Assembly: GCA_022539475.1 (NCBI GenBank)
Contig: VCMS01000004.1
Coordinates: 460,471-524,470, forward strand
Direction of reading: 5' to 3'
Source: Gracilaria domingensis
Lineage: Eukaryota > Rhodophyta > Florideophyceae > Gracilariales > Gracilariaceae
DNA: 64,000 nucleotides
The notes beneath the pieces were generated by a model. It was not told the origin of the DNA and ran no database searches. It saw only the letters and a program-made list of their open reading frames with translations. Numbering within the stretch: position 1 is the stretch's first letter; every line of letters begins with the position of its first letter. The position numbers and the translations under genes are program-made. Shown one piece after another: positions 9,244 through 19,449 of this stretch.

Positions 9244-9810
9244 CTATGCGGCGCCGCTCGCTTCTCTAACGTCTTCGTCCACCTTCTCCATGATGTATTT
9301 GTAAATGGAGTCAAACTCTGGGACGGCGCGAATCTCTAGTTTGGCACCATCCTTAAGGGAGATCACACAATCAGCTGCGCCGCCCATGCGACGGACATAC
9401 TTGATGTTGTCAATGTCGCGGTAGATAATCTCTGTTTGATCCTTGCCCTGAAAGCCACTTGAGATTGAAATGCGCCGGCTGGTGACCTTGTAGCGCACCC
9501 AGGCAGCCCTTGCCAGGGCGGCGACGAAGGGAATGATGCCTATGACGGTGAGAATCGAAAGAGTGGGTACGATGAGCTCGTACTTGCTGGGAGCAGTCTC
9601 CATGAAGGTGGTCTCTGGCTCAAGCTTCGTCTTCTGCACGGGCACGTTCTTGGTGGGCCGGTAACGACGCGGCTTCTTTCCCTTGTTGGGCGGCGACGTG
9701 CTCATGCAAAACGCGGCGCGGCGGGCGGCAGCACGGGCGGTAGACAGCTGGCATGCGGCTCGATTCCGTGCTGCTCGCGGAACGAACGATGTGACGGGGA
9801 TGAAAGCCAT
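9244..9810 (-). CDS. Bacterial-type PH-domain (YdbT/DUF304-like) membrane protein, probably plastid-targeted
   Basis: A 188-residue protein. The first 50-60 residues are rich in Arg, Ala and Ser and nearly free of acidic residues, like a plastid transit peptide. A hydrophobic segment (LIVPTLSILTVIGIIPFVAALARAA, split here for length as LIVPTLSILTVIGIIPF then VAALARAA) gives one or two membrane passes. A compact beta-rich domain follows, with RYKVTSRRISISSGF, TEIIYRDIDNIKYV, DCVISLKDG and a C-terminal helix, the pattern of bacterial PH domains. Similar small membrane proteins occur in plastid-bearing eukaryotes. The start is the ATG at 9808-9810; the longer frame upstream begins at GTG. The exact function is not known. 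Confidence 0.65.
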   Translation of the reverse strand: MAFIPVTSFVPRAARNRAACQLSTARAAARRAAFCMSTSPPNKGKKPRRYRPTKNVPVQKTKLEPETTFMETAPSKYELIVPTLSILTVIGIIPFVAALARAAWVRYKVTSRRISISSGFQGKDQTEIIYRDIDNIKYVRRMGGAADCVISLKDGAKLEIRAVPEFDSIYKYIMEKVDEDVREASGAA

Positions 9811-10912
9811 TGTGATAGACAAAGTGCTAAGGCGGGAAGGCGCCACAGGCGTAATGTCTGTGGTGGGGGCTGTTACGAAGTGAGGTGAAGTTGGCGGAGG
9901 CACGCATGATGGGGGGTGGACGACCGATGCTGTTCAAGAAGACGTGGACGTGCGTTGGTGTGAGGCTCTGGAACGAGCATGCACCCGTGACGTCGTGCGC
10001 ACATCCACACAGCACCGAACTCGTGAAAACGAGGAGTGCGCTCCACAGGACGCGTGTACACGCTGTACGTGCACTGTAAGCAGTGTTAGCGGTCTGTAAG
10101 CACAACAGCCGTTTGTCTTCAGCGCAACAAGACGAGACAGACCGCGTCGGGGTGTCCTCATCTATCGCAATTACCCTTACGGAAGTCGCATCTTTGGGAG
10201 GAATTCCTGCACTCGTGACGCGACGCTACCGTTGGATAACATCCAATAGATTCTCCTGTATCGTTTGCCAGACTCCGTCGTCACACGCAGCTTCGAGTTA
10301 ACCTTATAGAGTTGATAGGCGTGAGAGGCTAAGTATAGCAACGTAGCACAACTCCTTCGCGATGCAAAGCTAGCTAAGACTGTGTGTTTCACAGTGTTTG
10401 CCGAACACACGCAACAAGCGCCGTGCCATGCGGGAGACAGGAGATAGATATACCGAAGGTAGTGATATAGGCAAGATTCGGCGCAGACTCTGCACTGCTC
10501 TGCAAATGGCAATGCATGCAAGCAAACGCAGTGGAGAGAGCGGGCGGGTAAGATAGATATGCGCCAGATTGGTGGTGAAGGCGCGTGCAAAGACAAAAAA
10601 TCTGTGGCGCTGCGGTAGCGCTCAGAGGCGCCGTGGCGCCGCTCTCAGCCATTCAAATCTGTTTTGCCGTTAAATGTGAGCGCTGTTTGATCATTGCCAC
10701 GCTGGGCGTATGATCAAACGTTGCGTGACGCACTTCACAATCATGTGTTCAACGTCTCTCTAGATACTCATCATCAATCTGAATGCTGTTTGCTCGTCGC
10801 CGACTGCTTGTCTCCTTCCTCTTCCCACCGCTCTCGCGAACGCCGCTTCTTCCGAGGAGGCGCACTTGCTTGTATGTGCCGCTGGTCTGCGCCTTGACTC
10901 CTCTTCGCCATC
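9811..10912. promoter_or_regulatory. Divergent region between PH-domain gene and NB-ARC/WD40 gene
   Basis: A 1.1-kb head-to-head spacer, less GC-rich than most others here. The only standout is an inverted repeat at 10685-10719. Open frames such as 10177-10596 (-) show no family features and are judged non-coding. Confidence 0.5.
10685..10719. promoter_or_regulatory. Dyad-symmetric hairpin/operator-like site upstream of the NB-ARC gene
   Basis: GTTTGATCAT at 10685-10694 is repeated as its exact reverse complement, ATGATCAAAC, at 10710-10719. A short inner GCC/GGC match adds to the dyad. It lies about 195 bp upstream of the NB-ARC/WD40 ATG. It may be a dimeric factor site or a hairpin; the role is inferred. 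Confidence 0.45.
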
Positions 10913-13900
10913 ATGACGGAGGGATTGCTAAGAATGTTTTCCCATCCGTCGAGCTCCATTCGAGAGGCGCTGGGCGGCATAGAGCTTCGCCTCTTGCCCA
11001 AGCACCGCTTCAACCAGAGGCTTGCCCAGGTGTTCGATGCCGCCCAACAGCTCAAGAAGGAGCTTGAGTCTTTCTCAAATCAGCTCAAGGAAAAGAAGGA
11101 AGCTATTCCTCAAGAAATATGGAAAGCGCTCAATGTTCAGAGGGGCGACCTCAACTTGCGCTATCGAGCCATTATGGATGCTATCGTCCAAATCGGAGCC
11201 AATAAGCCTCATGAGAGGGTCGCCCGCATGTGGTTTGCACCATCCACAAAGAAGCGATGCCAGAAGCTTCATTCCGAAATTCGCGACGTTAAGCATACTT
11301 TGACAGAGCTCATCACCCGTCTCACCATTCTTTCCGCCACCGAGAAAATCAAGTATGAGCTTACTAGACTGGCATCACAAGACTCTCGCCACGCTCACAA
11401 CAAGCACGACTTGTTGGATGACGAATCTGTCAGTATGCGTTCAGCCAAGGTCAGCAGGGAAAGACTCCGTAGCTCCTTACATGATCTCTTCAACTACCGA
11501 GATATCACAACATCCGAATCTGAACGAAACCCCACTAGCCCAGCTACATCACAAGAGAAGTCACCAAAGCGATCCTTCAAGAACTCTTCAACAAGCTCTG
11601 CGCAGCAACAATCGTCCACCCAATCCGCCTCAACTACGTCACCCGTATTGCATTCAGAGCAGCGTGAGGACGAGCAAGATCTCTATTTCTGTTCACGTCT
11701 TGTACATCCTGTTGTCCCGCAGTCCATGTTCGATATCACCAAGCCCGACAGCATTGAATTCCAGACAAAAAGTAGAGTTCTGTCAGCGAGCCAACAGGGT
11801 GGGCACTTTGTAGCGCTGCAGGGACTGCCAGGGACAGGAAAATCAGCGCTGCTACATGCCCTCAAACACGATGAAGACATTACTGCCCATTTCACAGAAG
11901 GTGTTCATTGGTTGCCACTTCGCTCCGGAGTTGCTGAAATTCACGACGCAATAGATTGTGTTGCTTATTTGGTGTCCATTACTGGCAGCAAGGCTGAAGC
12001 AAAAGACATTAAAGAAATGAGTGACATTCAGGCTGCTGTTCAACGTTCGTCCAAGCACTTATCCTCCAAAAGAATGCTATTGCTGCTGGACAAAAGCTGG
12101 ACAGAAGGAAATGTCGGCTCGGCTTTAGTATTCAAACTTAAGCCGTTTGTCACTTCTCGTTCTGGAACGGTTATAGTATTCGTGTCTGAGGATTCTGAAG
12201 CCATATGGGACGCTCATCGTATTTCGATAACACCGCGTGATGTTCTCGGTGAGGATACATTGTACATATTCTTGAATCATGCAGGCTTCACAAAGGAAGA
12301 ACTCGTGGAGGCTGAAACCGTGGAGATTTTGCGAGTTCTGCTACTGCTATGCCATGGTTTACCGTTGGCACTGGCTATTGCCGGGAAGACGATTGCCAAC
12401 ACAACCAAGTGTGGAATGACTCGTAAAGAGGCTATGAAATTGTATCTTGAGCAGCATGACAGTATCTTTGATGATGACGAGATGAACATCCCGTGCATAT
12501 CTGATGTCATTGGTGATCACGTGCAAGCCGCTCTGCAAATCCTTGAGCAAATGTATGATAACAACCTACCGACAGGGATCACTTTCCGAGATCTCTTCTT
12601 GGCCCTCTGCGTTGTAGACAAGGGACATAACCTGCCCTTAGAAGTTTTACGCCAGCTTTGGAACCTATCTCCTGGTATTGCGCACACGGTGGCATCTCTT
12701 TTTAATGCTACTGGTCTCACAACATTGCTGATGAAGCATCATCAAGGTGTGGATGAGCTTCAGATTCATGACCTTGTACATGAGTACATTTGCAGCGAGT
12801 TGAGTTTAGTGGACTTCACCAACTACCACATGAAGCTAGTGAAGTCGTACGAGGCTGTACTGGGTGATGGAGAGCCACTGATTTCGGACGAATGTCGAGC
12901 ATGGTGGACGCTCAATGTCCGTGACGAAGGATACCATAACAGAAATCTTATTCGCCATCTTTATCATTCTGGGTTCCGCTCTGAGATGTTGAAGCTTGTT
13001 GTGCATCCCAAGTGGATATTGGCCCAACTTGATGAAGTTGGAGCGGATCAAGTGGACAATGATATAGGCTTTGTCACTGATTTTCTCACGTTTAACAATT
13101 CAACGGATACTCAAGCGCTGGAAATGACTGTGGAGGAATATGAGGAAATAGGGGCAGCAGCTCGAGTGGCAGCAAAGACTGCTGGACGCAAATCCAAGCA
13201 AGTCACGTTTCACTTTTATGATCGACTACTTGCTGTTAACAGGGTTCAAGGTATCCTCTCCGATTATCTTCAAAGCTTTGAAAACAAGGCCAGAGATCCA
13301 TGTCTGAGACCCGTTCAACCATGCCTTGGTTCGCCGAAGAACCAGTTACGCAGTATAATTCGCATTCTTTCGCGTCCTCAATGCATGGTTACTCTGGCCG
13401 GAGACAACTACGTCGCTTGTGGCTGTATTGATGGGAGAATTGTCATGCTTGACACAAGGCGAAAAAGGATTGTCGGACAATGGAGGGGCCATAGTGATGC
13501 GGTGACTTCCATGTGCCGCTCTCTTACTGGGAAAGTTATAGTTACCAGTTCCTCGGATATGACGATTAGGGTATGGGATTGTGCGTCAAGCGAACAAATT
13601 GGGGAAGTTGTACTCCCGGACGACCGACAAGTTGCGAGTACTGCAGTTACAGTCGATGAACTGTTTGTCATTGCGGGCTTCCACGACGGTTCGCTCCTGG
13701 TGTGGGATTTGGAAACCGGAGATCGAGTGGCTGAAGCGTTCAATGTGCGGAGCCCCAGTGCTTTCACGACGATTGATGTATTAGCCGGAGGCGATCGCAT
13801 GATCACATCCAGCGAAGACGGTTTCATTCGAATGTGGAAATTGGAAACAATGGCGAACGCGAATGAAGATCTTGTTCTTCATCTCAAGGAGGACAAGAAC

Positions 13901-15046
13901 TGGTCTGCAGAACCCTTTTCGGACGCAGTCGACTGTCTTGCCATCCACCATGAGAGTCAGATTTTTGCTGCAGCATCGAACGGTTTGATTTGTGTATCGG
14001 ACTTGCGCAGTGGGACAACAAGAAGCATGTGCGACACTAGTGGAAGTTTCGGAAAGATTACTGGTATGTGTTTCGACGAGAACGGAAAACACCTGGTTTT
14101 TGGCTCCGACGGGAGAGTTGTGCATATATTGGATGTGGAGAAGAATATGCTGACCGGGAAGCCCCTTCGAGGTCACACCCAAGGCGTCTGTGATGTGGCG
14201 TTTCTCTCAAGGGGAAGTGTGGTCATTTCAGCTGCAGGTGATGAGACTGTGAGAATATGGAACGTTGAAAATCCTCGCGGCTCGCTTACATCACCTTTGC
14301 ATTCAGGAACTGTAACGTCCCTCGCATTGACGGAAAAGGGTGATGTTGTAGTCTCTGCCTCACTGGATGGTTCACTTCGTTTGTGGGACGTGAAGACTGG
14401 AACTTCAATCGGAAAGCCCCTCACCGGATACAGAGAGAAGATAAGCGCCGTTGCGGTTTCGAACAATGGAGAACGTGTAATCTCCGGAGCGTACGATGGC
14501 AGTATTCGTTTGTGGAGAATTGATGGTGAAACTCATGAGAGCCTGAGCACTTTCCAAGCCCATTCGGACTGGATATCAAGTATAGATATTAGTCCCACGG
14601 GAAATAGAGCCGTGAGTGCTTCCTTTGATGGTTCTGTTCGCGCATGGGATTTGCTGAAGTGTGATGGTAACTATGTAACACTCCGAGGCCATAAGGGAAA
14701 GGTTAGAACCGTGAAGATCTCAAGTGATGGAGAGCGTATTATATCGGTATCAAGACATGAAGTTCGAGTTTGGGATCTTCTGCATAGTACCTGTATTCGA
14801 CGGTTTGAACAAGAGAACATCGGTCTGAAGCGAACTGTATCCATTCTTAGGTTTGCGGAAGAGGACACCGAGGAAGCTTATCCACATCCACCAATACAGT
14901 GCAAAGGGTTCCAAGTGCGATACGGAAAGGAAGTACTTGCAACGCTGCCATCTTCCATAGAATGTTACGAGTACTCTCGGGCTAACAGTACAATCTGTGC
15001 TGGACTGCTGAACGGGCAAATGGTGTTCTTGAGATTGACGTTATAG
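10913..15046 (+). CDS. NB-ARC / WD40 STAND ATPase (Apaf-1-like architecture)
   Basis: A 1377-residue intronless protein. Residues 1-155 are strongly helical and free of enzyme motifs, a possible signalling bundle. Residues 155-260 form a Ser/Thr/Gln-rich linker. The NB-ARC module follows: Walker A GLPGTGKS at 304-311, Walker B LLLLD with D393, the GLPLA motif at 482-486, a winged-helix-like segment and an IHD triplet at 618-620 in the MHD position. A helical stretch leads to a C-terminal WD40 region from about 820 to the end, with about 12 blades (for example GHSDAVTSM...IRVWD, GHTQGVCDV...VRIWN, GHKGKVRTV...VRVWD). Proteins of this class switch between ADP- and ATP-bound states and oligomerise to trigger death or defence signalling. 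The role here is inferred. The start is ATG 10913-10915. Confidence 0.88.
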   Translation: MTEGLLRMFSHPSSSIREALGGIELRLLPKHRFNQRLAQVFDAAQQLKKELESFSNQLKEKKEAIPQEIWKALNVQRGDLNLRYRAIMDAIVQIGANKPHERVARMWFAPSTKKRCQKLHSEIRDVKHTLTELITRLTILSATEKIKYELTRLASQDSRHAHNKHDLLDDESVSMRSAKVSRERLRSSLHDLFNYRDITTSESERNPTSPATSQEKSPKRSFKNSSTSSAQQQSSTQSASTTSPVLHSEQREDEQDLYFCSRLVHPVVPQSMFDITKPDSIEFQTKSRVLSASQQGGHFVALQGLPGTGKSALLHALKHDEDITAHFTEGVHWLPLRSGVAEIHDAIDCVAYLVSITGSKAEAKDIKEMSDIQAAVQRSSKHLSSKRMLLLLDKSWTEGNVGSALVFKLKPFVTSRSGTVIVFVSEDSEAIWDAHRISITPRDVLGEDTLYIFLNHAGFTKEELVEAETVEILRVLLLLCHGLPLALAIAGKTIANTTKCGMTRKEAMKLYLEQHDSIFDDDEMNIPCISDVIGDHVQAALQILEQMYDNNLPTGITFRDLFLALCVVDKGHNLPLEVLRQLWNLSPGIAHTVASLFNATGLTTLLMKHHQGVDELQIHDLVHEYICSELSLVDFTNYHMKLVKSYEAVLGDGEPLISDECRAWWTLNVRDEGYHNRNLIRHLYHSGFRSEMLKLVVHPKWILAQLDEVGADQVDNDIGFVTDFLTFNNSTDTQALEMTVEEYEEIGAAARVAAKTAGRKSKQVTFHFYDRLLAVNRVQGILSDYLQSFENKARDPCLRPVQPCLGSPKNQLRSIIRILSRPQCMVTLAGDNYVACGCIDGRIVMLDTRRKRIVGQWRGHSDAVTSMCRSLTGKVIVTSSSDMTIRVWDCASSEQIGEVVLPDDRQVASTAVTVDELFVIAGFHDGSLLVWDLETGDRVAEAFNVRSPSAFTTIDVLAGGDRMITSSEDGFIRMWKLETMANANEDLVLHLKEDKNWSAEPFSDAVDCLAIHHESQIFAAASNGLICVSDLRSGTTRSMCDTSGSFGKITGMCFDENGKHLVFGSDGRVVHILDVEKNMLTGKPLRGHTQGVCDVAFLSRGSVVISAAGDETVRIWNVENPRGSLTSPLHSGTVTSLALTEKGDVVVSASLDGSLRLWDVKTGTSIGKPLTGYREKISAVAVSNNGERVISGAYDGSIRLWRIDGETHESLSTFQAHSDWISSIDISPTGNRAVSASFDGSVRAWDLLKCDGNYVTLRGHKGKVRTVKISSDGERIISVSRHEVRVWDLLHSTCIRRFEQENIGLKRTVSILRFAEEDTEEAYPHPPIQCKGFQVRYGKEVLATLPSSIECYEYSRANSTICAGLLNGQMVFLRLTL

Positions 15047-15545
15047 TCCCTGTCATACCGCAGAGGCTCGAAGACGAAAACTGTGATGTCAAGGTGCAAG
15101 AATGCTTCATCCTGCTCCCTCAACATCTCTCATAAGAGAGAGAGACGTCTGTTTACTTTGTGCCTGGCACTCGCATTATCTCTCATTGACTTCGTGAAGC
15201 TCTCCTGTGTATGGCCGTATTTCAACAACCTGCTGAAGGGCTGCATGGACATATTTTAGGTAAGTACCGCTGATAGGGAAGACTTCAACCACGTGGGCTC
15301 AACAGGTGTACATTGTGAAAATCTTTAGCCCGGGAAACGTTTATGTTCCATTTCGTCGAGGTTGTCCAATGAGTTGAGAGCAGATTTTCAGCAGTACGAA
15401 ACTATTTTACCCGTAGCTTATCTTTTTATACTGTTGCTTGTAGAATCTACAATGTAGATAGAACTATGCTAATAGACATAGCCAAAGTTTTGGATAAACG
15501 AAACAAAAAATAATATCGAGGGCTCAATGCTCAAAGGCGTTTCCA
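15047..15545. other. Convergent 3' spacer, NB-ARC / GH43-like
   Basis: A 499-bp, relatively AT-rich spacer with GA-repeat (AGAGAGAGA near 15137) but no gene and no strong hairpin that I can support. Confidence 0.6.
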
Positions 15546-16730
15546 TCAGTTCTCAAGAGCCGTTCTTGAAAACCTTGTCCAATCCGTGCCAATGCTCTTG
15601 GCTAAACCAATAGCTGTACCATTCCCGGCGTCGATATCATGATTTCCACACTTGCCGACATAGTACAGAAGCGCGGAACCGTCGTCAAGGGCAACAGCGT
15701 ATGGATGTGATACACCTTTCTCATCCCAAGAGCCCTTTTCGCCGACATCCAACGCAACGGTGATTGGCCCCCAGTTCTCGCAATCGTTGCTCTGGCATAC
15801 TCCTATTCGTGTTGTGCGGGTAGAATCAAAAATCACAACGAACATGAAATATACACTTCCTTTCTTTATAACGAAAGCTCGCTGAGTTCCACGTTCATCA
15901 ATCGCCCCGGATTTTCCGGAACCTTTCAAGGCAATCCCCTTCTTTTCAAAGCATAGACCATCAGCGGAAAACGCTTTACCCACCATATACATTTTATGTT
16001 GGACATTAAATGTGTAGTAGTGCATCATGTACCCATTCTGAACACGTACAACGTGCGGACTCGATACAAACAAGGAGTCAAATTCTTGTTCACCACCCAC
16101 ATCAAGCACAGCAGATGAAGGATAGGGACCTTCAAATCTAGTGAAATGTTCACCATCCTTACTCAGAGCAAGACCAATACGCATGCGAATACCTTCCATA
16201 TCTGTGCCGCGAACGGAAACCGTTTCTTTGTCGCCGCCACTGTAATACATGAAGTACACGCCCGAATCTGCTCGTATGCGCGAGTTGGAATCAATTAATA
16301 CATCGCCGGCACTGACATGTACAGTATCGAATGCCCACCAATCCTCTGTATTATTCGGGAGGATGGCGCCGTTGTGAGGGCCGTCGACGCGACGCCAGGC
16401 TACACCGTCGTCAGACAGAGCGAGACCAATGAGACCAGTGAGGGTTCCAGGAGGCGTGTGAGGGCTGTTCTCCCAATGGCGAGGCCGATATGTGTACCAC
16501 ATTGCAAAACGATCATCTTCGTCAGATATGTATCGATGAACGATTGGGGTGGAAAGCGCACCTACATCTGTTTCGGCTGGAGCAAATACGCGGCCAATTG
16601 TGCTTGCAGGTGGGGTTGATGTCGGTGACGCGGCGCAGGCGCTCACTCTGGGCCGGGCGAATGATGTTGTTGAGCAGCGATGGGCAAAGGGACTGGCTGC
16701 GAAAACAGGGCTGAGAAAGGCGGTCGACAT
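15546..16730 (-). CDS. GH43-like five-bladed beta-propeller protein, probably plastid-targeted
   Basis: A 394-residue protein with repeated blade signatures: FAMWYTYRP, IGLALSDDGVAW, VYFMYYSGG, IGLALSKDGEHF, YMMHYYTFN, GKAFSADGLCFEKKG, IGVCQSNDCENW and ALLYYVGK. This cadence of YxxYY strands followed by S.DG.xW turns is that of arabinanase/levansucrase-fold (GH43/GH68/GH32-type) propellers. The first 45 residues are rich in Ser, Ala, Pro and Arg with no acidic residues until the propeller, as expected for a plastid transit peptide. The catalytic acid triad cannot be assigned with certainty by eye. The first ATG is at 16728-16730; the longer frame begins with GTG. The substrate is unknown. It is head-to-head with RAD23 across 1.1 kb. 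Confidence 0.65.
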   Translation of the reverse strand: MSTAFLSPVFAASPFAHRCSTTSFARPRVSACAASPTSTPPASTIGRVFAPAETDVGALSTPIVHRYISDEDDRFAMWYTYRPRHWENSPHTPPGTLTGLIGLALSDDGVAWRRVDGPHNGAILPNNTEDWWAFDTVHVSAGDVLIDSNSRIRADSGVYFMYYSGGDKETVSVRGTDMEGIRMRIGLALSKDGEHFTRFEGPYPSSAVLDVGGEQEFDSLFVSSPHVVRVQNGYMMHYYTFNVQHKMYMVGKAFSADGLCFEKKGIALKGSGKSGAIDERGTQRAFVIKKGSVYFMFVVIFDSTRTTRIGVCQSNDCENWGPITVALDVGEKGSWDEKGVSHPYAVALDDGSALLYYVGKCGNHDIDAGNGTAIGLAKSIGTDWTRFSRTALEN

Positions 16731-17837
16731 GGTTCGGGCACAGAGGTGTGCCGCTGAGTGCACACGCTGAGGTCAGTGATTGTGGCGGAGGTGAGAGGCT
16801 CCCTAATGTTGACGTATGTTATGGAGCAAAGGCCGCTGGGGAGAATGCAGACAGTGGCGAGATGCCGGCGATGGTGGTTTCGATGTCCAGAGATTGGAGA
16901 CAGCACTCGGCTGCGATCGAGCGCTGTGCTCCAGGCAGCCGGGGTGCTCGAGCAGCAGAAGTTTCAGGCGGTAGCCTTCGAACACACGCCACTGCGGAGG
17001 CTCAAGACACGCCCTAGCATGAAGATGTTGTTGAAGACTGATAACTAGAGAAAACGTCAGGAGATTGGAGGCGCAATGGGCAGTGCTGGGTGGCGAGATT
17101 TGGCCATTGGGGCGCGGGTGCGTTTTACAGTACAGAACCGTAAGCAGACGCAACAAGTTCAAAAGCTCGCAAGACATGAGCGCGTCGCCGGTCATGGTGA
17201 TGACCAAGCAGATAACAGGGAAGCAAATTCGGGCGGCGGCGAGTGGCTTCGAACACGCGCGACGCGCGACGGGAGACGGCGGTATGATCGACTTGGGGCA
17301 GCTGCATGATGCAAGCCGCATTCTGCCACGCGGCTAACTGGTCTCAGGCGGCGCGGCGGGACCAGCGCGTGACGGCGCGCTCGCGCCAGCGCGGGCAGCG
17401 CCAGCGCCTCGCAGCCGAGCGTCTCGCATGCGAGGTGTCGCAGGGCGCGCCGCAAGGCTGCCGTCGGCGCAGGTCGACGGCTGCGAAGGTATCAGCGAGG
17501 CGGCGCGGAGCTTCCAGCTCGCAGCAAGCGGCTGACGAGGCGGCGCACTTGCGCGCCTCAGCGCGGCGCGCGTCGCGCCGTTTTTCGCGCGCGGCGGCTG
17601 CGGCAGCATCGCCGTGGCTCGTTGCGATTGGCGCGGGCACGCCCCGAAAAGCGCGCTTTTTGGCGCGCGCGTCGTCTCGCGCTCCAGCCAAAATCTCATC
17701 CCGCACCCGCTCCACTTCTTGCCATCCGCCTGCCGCCGACGATACACCACCCCCCCTCCCCCCCCGCCACCATCCCCCCAAAACGCCCCCCACACACTCC
17801 CGCTCCGCCCGCTCTTTCGTCCCCCCTCCCCTCCGCC
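16731..17837. promoter_or_regulatory. Divergent region, GH43-like / RAD23
   Basis: A 1.1-kb spacer. The RAD23 side has TTTTTCGCGCG (E2F-like core, about 17581), an ATTGG (inverted CCAAT) at 17627-17631 and then a CCCCCCCTCCCCCCCCC tract at about 17749-17770 on the RAD23 coding strand. No gene is supported. Confidence 0.5.
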
Positions 17838-19162
17838 ATGGCCGTCCAAGTCACCTTCCGCACTCTCACTGGCGCCACCTTCAAACTCGCGGCCGAGCCC
17901 ACCGACACCATTCTCGACGTCAAGCGCAAGGTGGCCGACCGTGAGAGCAATTCCGATTACGCCTCCTATCGCCTCATTTTCAAGGGAAAGATTCTTGCCG
18001 ATGACGCCACAATCTCCTCCGCCGGAATTTCCTCCACCGGCTTTGTAGTCGTCATGCCCCCAAGAAGAAACCCGTCAAGCCAGCTGCCACATCCACCCCT
18101 GCACCCGCCCCGGCACCCGCCCCCGCTCCCACAGCTAAGCCCACTCCTCCACCTCCAGCAGAATCCACCCCCGCCCCGAAACCGCAATCTACCCCCGCTG
18201 ACACTCAGCAAGCCCCATCCTCCTCTGCCGACGCCTCGGGTGCCAGTTCGTTAGTTGTCGGTCAGGAGTACGAGCAAACCGTGCGCAGAATTTGTGAGAT
18301 GGGCTTCCCAGAGCCAGACGTCAAGAAAGCCCTGCGTGCCGCCTTCAACAATCCAGATCGAGCTGTTGACTACCTGTTTAATGGAATTCCCGAAAGCGCG
18401 ATACCGTCGGCCCCACCGGCTGCATCCCCTACTGCCACTGCACCTACTCAAGCTGCCGCTACACCGAATCCTACGTCAAATCAGCCGCCCGCTAATGCTC
18501 CTGCTACAGGTCAGCAGACGTCTTCCCGTTCCGCCCCCGGGGCTACACCGTTCAACATGTTTGAGGCTGCCGGCAACTCCCCCTCCGCTGGCGCTGGCGC
18601 TGGCGCTGGCGCTGGCACGGGCAGTCTCGACTTTCTCCGATCCGTGCCTCAATTTAACTTCATGAGGCGCTTAATTCAGTCTAATCCAGCGGTGCTTCCA
18701 CAGCTCTTGCAACAGCTTGAGAACGTCAACCCTCACCTCATGGCACTCATTGAAGACAACCAGGCAGAATTTACAAGGCTAATCAATGAGCCCATCCCGG
18801 AAGGCGAAGATGGTGGTGACGCCGCCATGGAGCAACTGACCCAGGCTATGGCCGGCGCAGGCGGTGGCGGTGGCCCTGCCCCTGGCCAAATAGTTGTCAC
18901 TGAAGAGGAACACGAACAACTGCATCGGCTGAATGAATTGGCTGCTGGGTTCGGCCTTGAACAGGCCCAAGTCGTTGAAACGTGGCTGGCTTGCGACCGT
19001 AATGAAAATCTTGCTGCTAACTATCTCGTAGAGAACGCCGAGCAACTTCGCGCCGACCAAGCGGCCAATGCCGCGGCCGCCAACGCTGCTGCCGAGCAGG
19101 ACAACGGTGGCCAGAACCAATCCGACCAACCTAACCAAGGGAACCAGGGCCCTCCTGCTTGA
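17838..19162 (+). CDS. RAD23: RAD23 ubiquitin receptor / nucleotide-excision repair factor, with one frame break
   Basis: A shuttle factor that delivers ubiquitinated proteins to the proteasome and stabilises the XPC/Rad4 damage sensor. All four family domains are present in order: an N-terminal UBL (MAVQVTFRTLTGATF... to FVVVM, about 1-76), a Pro/Ala linker, UBA1 (EQTVRRICEMGFPEPDVKKAL...DRAVDYLFNGIP), the XPC-binding domain (LDFLRSVPQFNFMRRLIQ...PQLLQQLENVNP) and UBA2 (EHEQLHRLNELAAGFG...NENLAANYLVEN). The frame changes right after FVVVM, in the run of five C's at 18057-18061. The minus-one frame reads PKKKPVKPAA and then a PAPAPAPAP linker into UBA1. The interval is 1325 nt, so one base is missing (or two extra). 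Start ATG 17838-17840. Confidence 0.9.
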
Positions 19163-19449
19163 AGCGGCTATCCAGCCGAGTTGTACTTCGAAAGACTACT
19201 TTCTTCGCTAACAGTCAGTACGGCACCGCTGGTTTGAACTGATCGTGTATGCCGCCCTCAAGCGTTTTGTGTGGTTGTGTATGTACGTAGTGTTCAGCAT
19301 GGTACACTACTAGTTGCGGCAAAAAGTTCGATTATGCTGTCAAACGCGATGCAACGCATCCATCTGCGCGGGGGTGGAGTTTAGACTTGCGTGTTACCTT
19401 CGTTTTAACTGGCTACCATGCTGACTTTTGCAGGTTTTAAAGCCCGAGC
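19163..19449. other. Convergent 3' spacer, RAD23 / ITFG1-like
   Basis: A 287-bp spacer between converging stops. Nothing distinctive is seen. Confidence 0.6.

Noticed and set aside
10177-10596. 139-codon minus-strand open frame in the STAND promoter spacer
   Set aside because: No ATG-linked domain, mixed composition, and not recognisable in any family.
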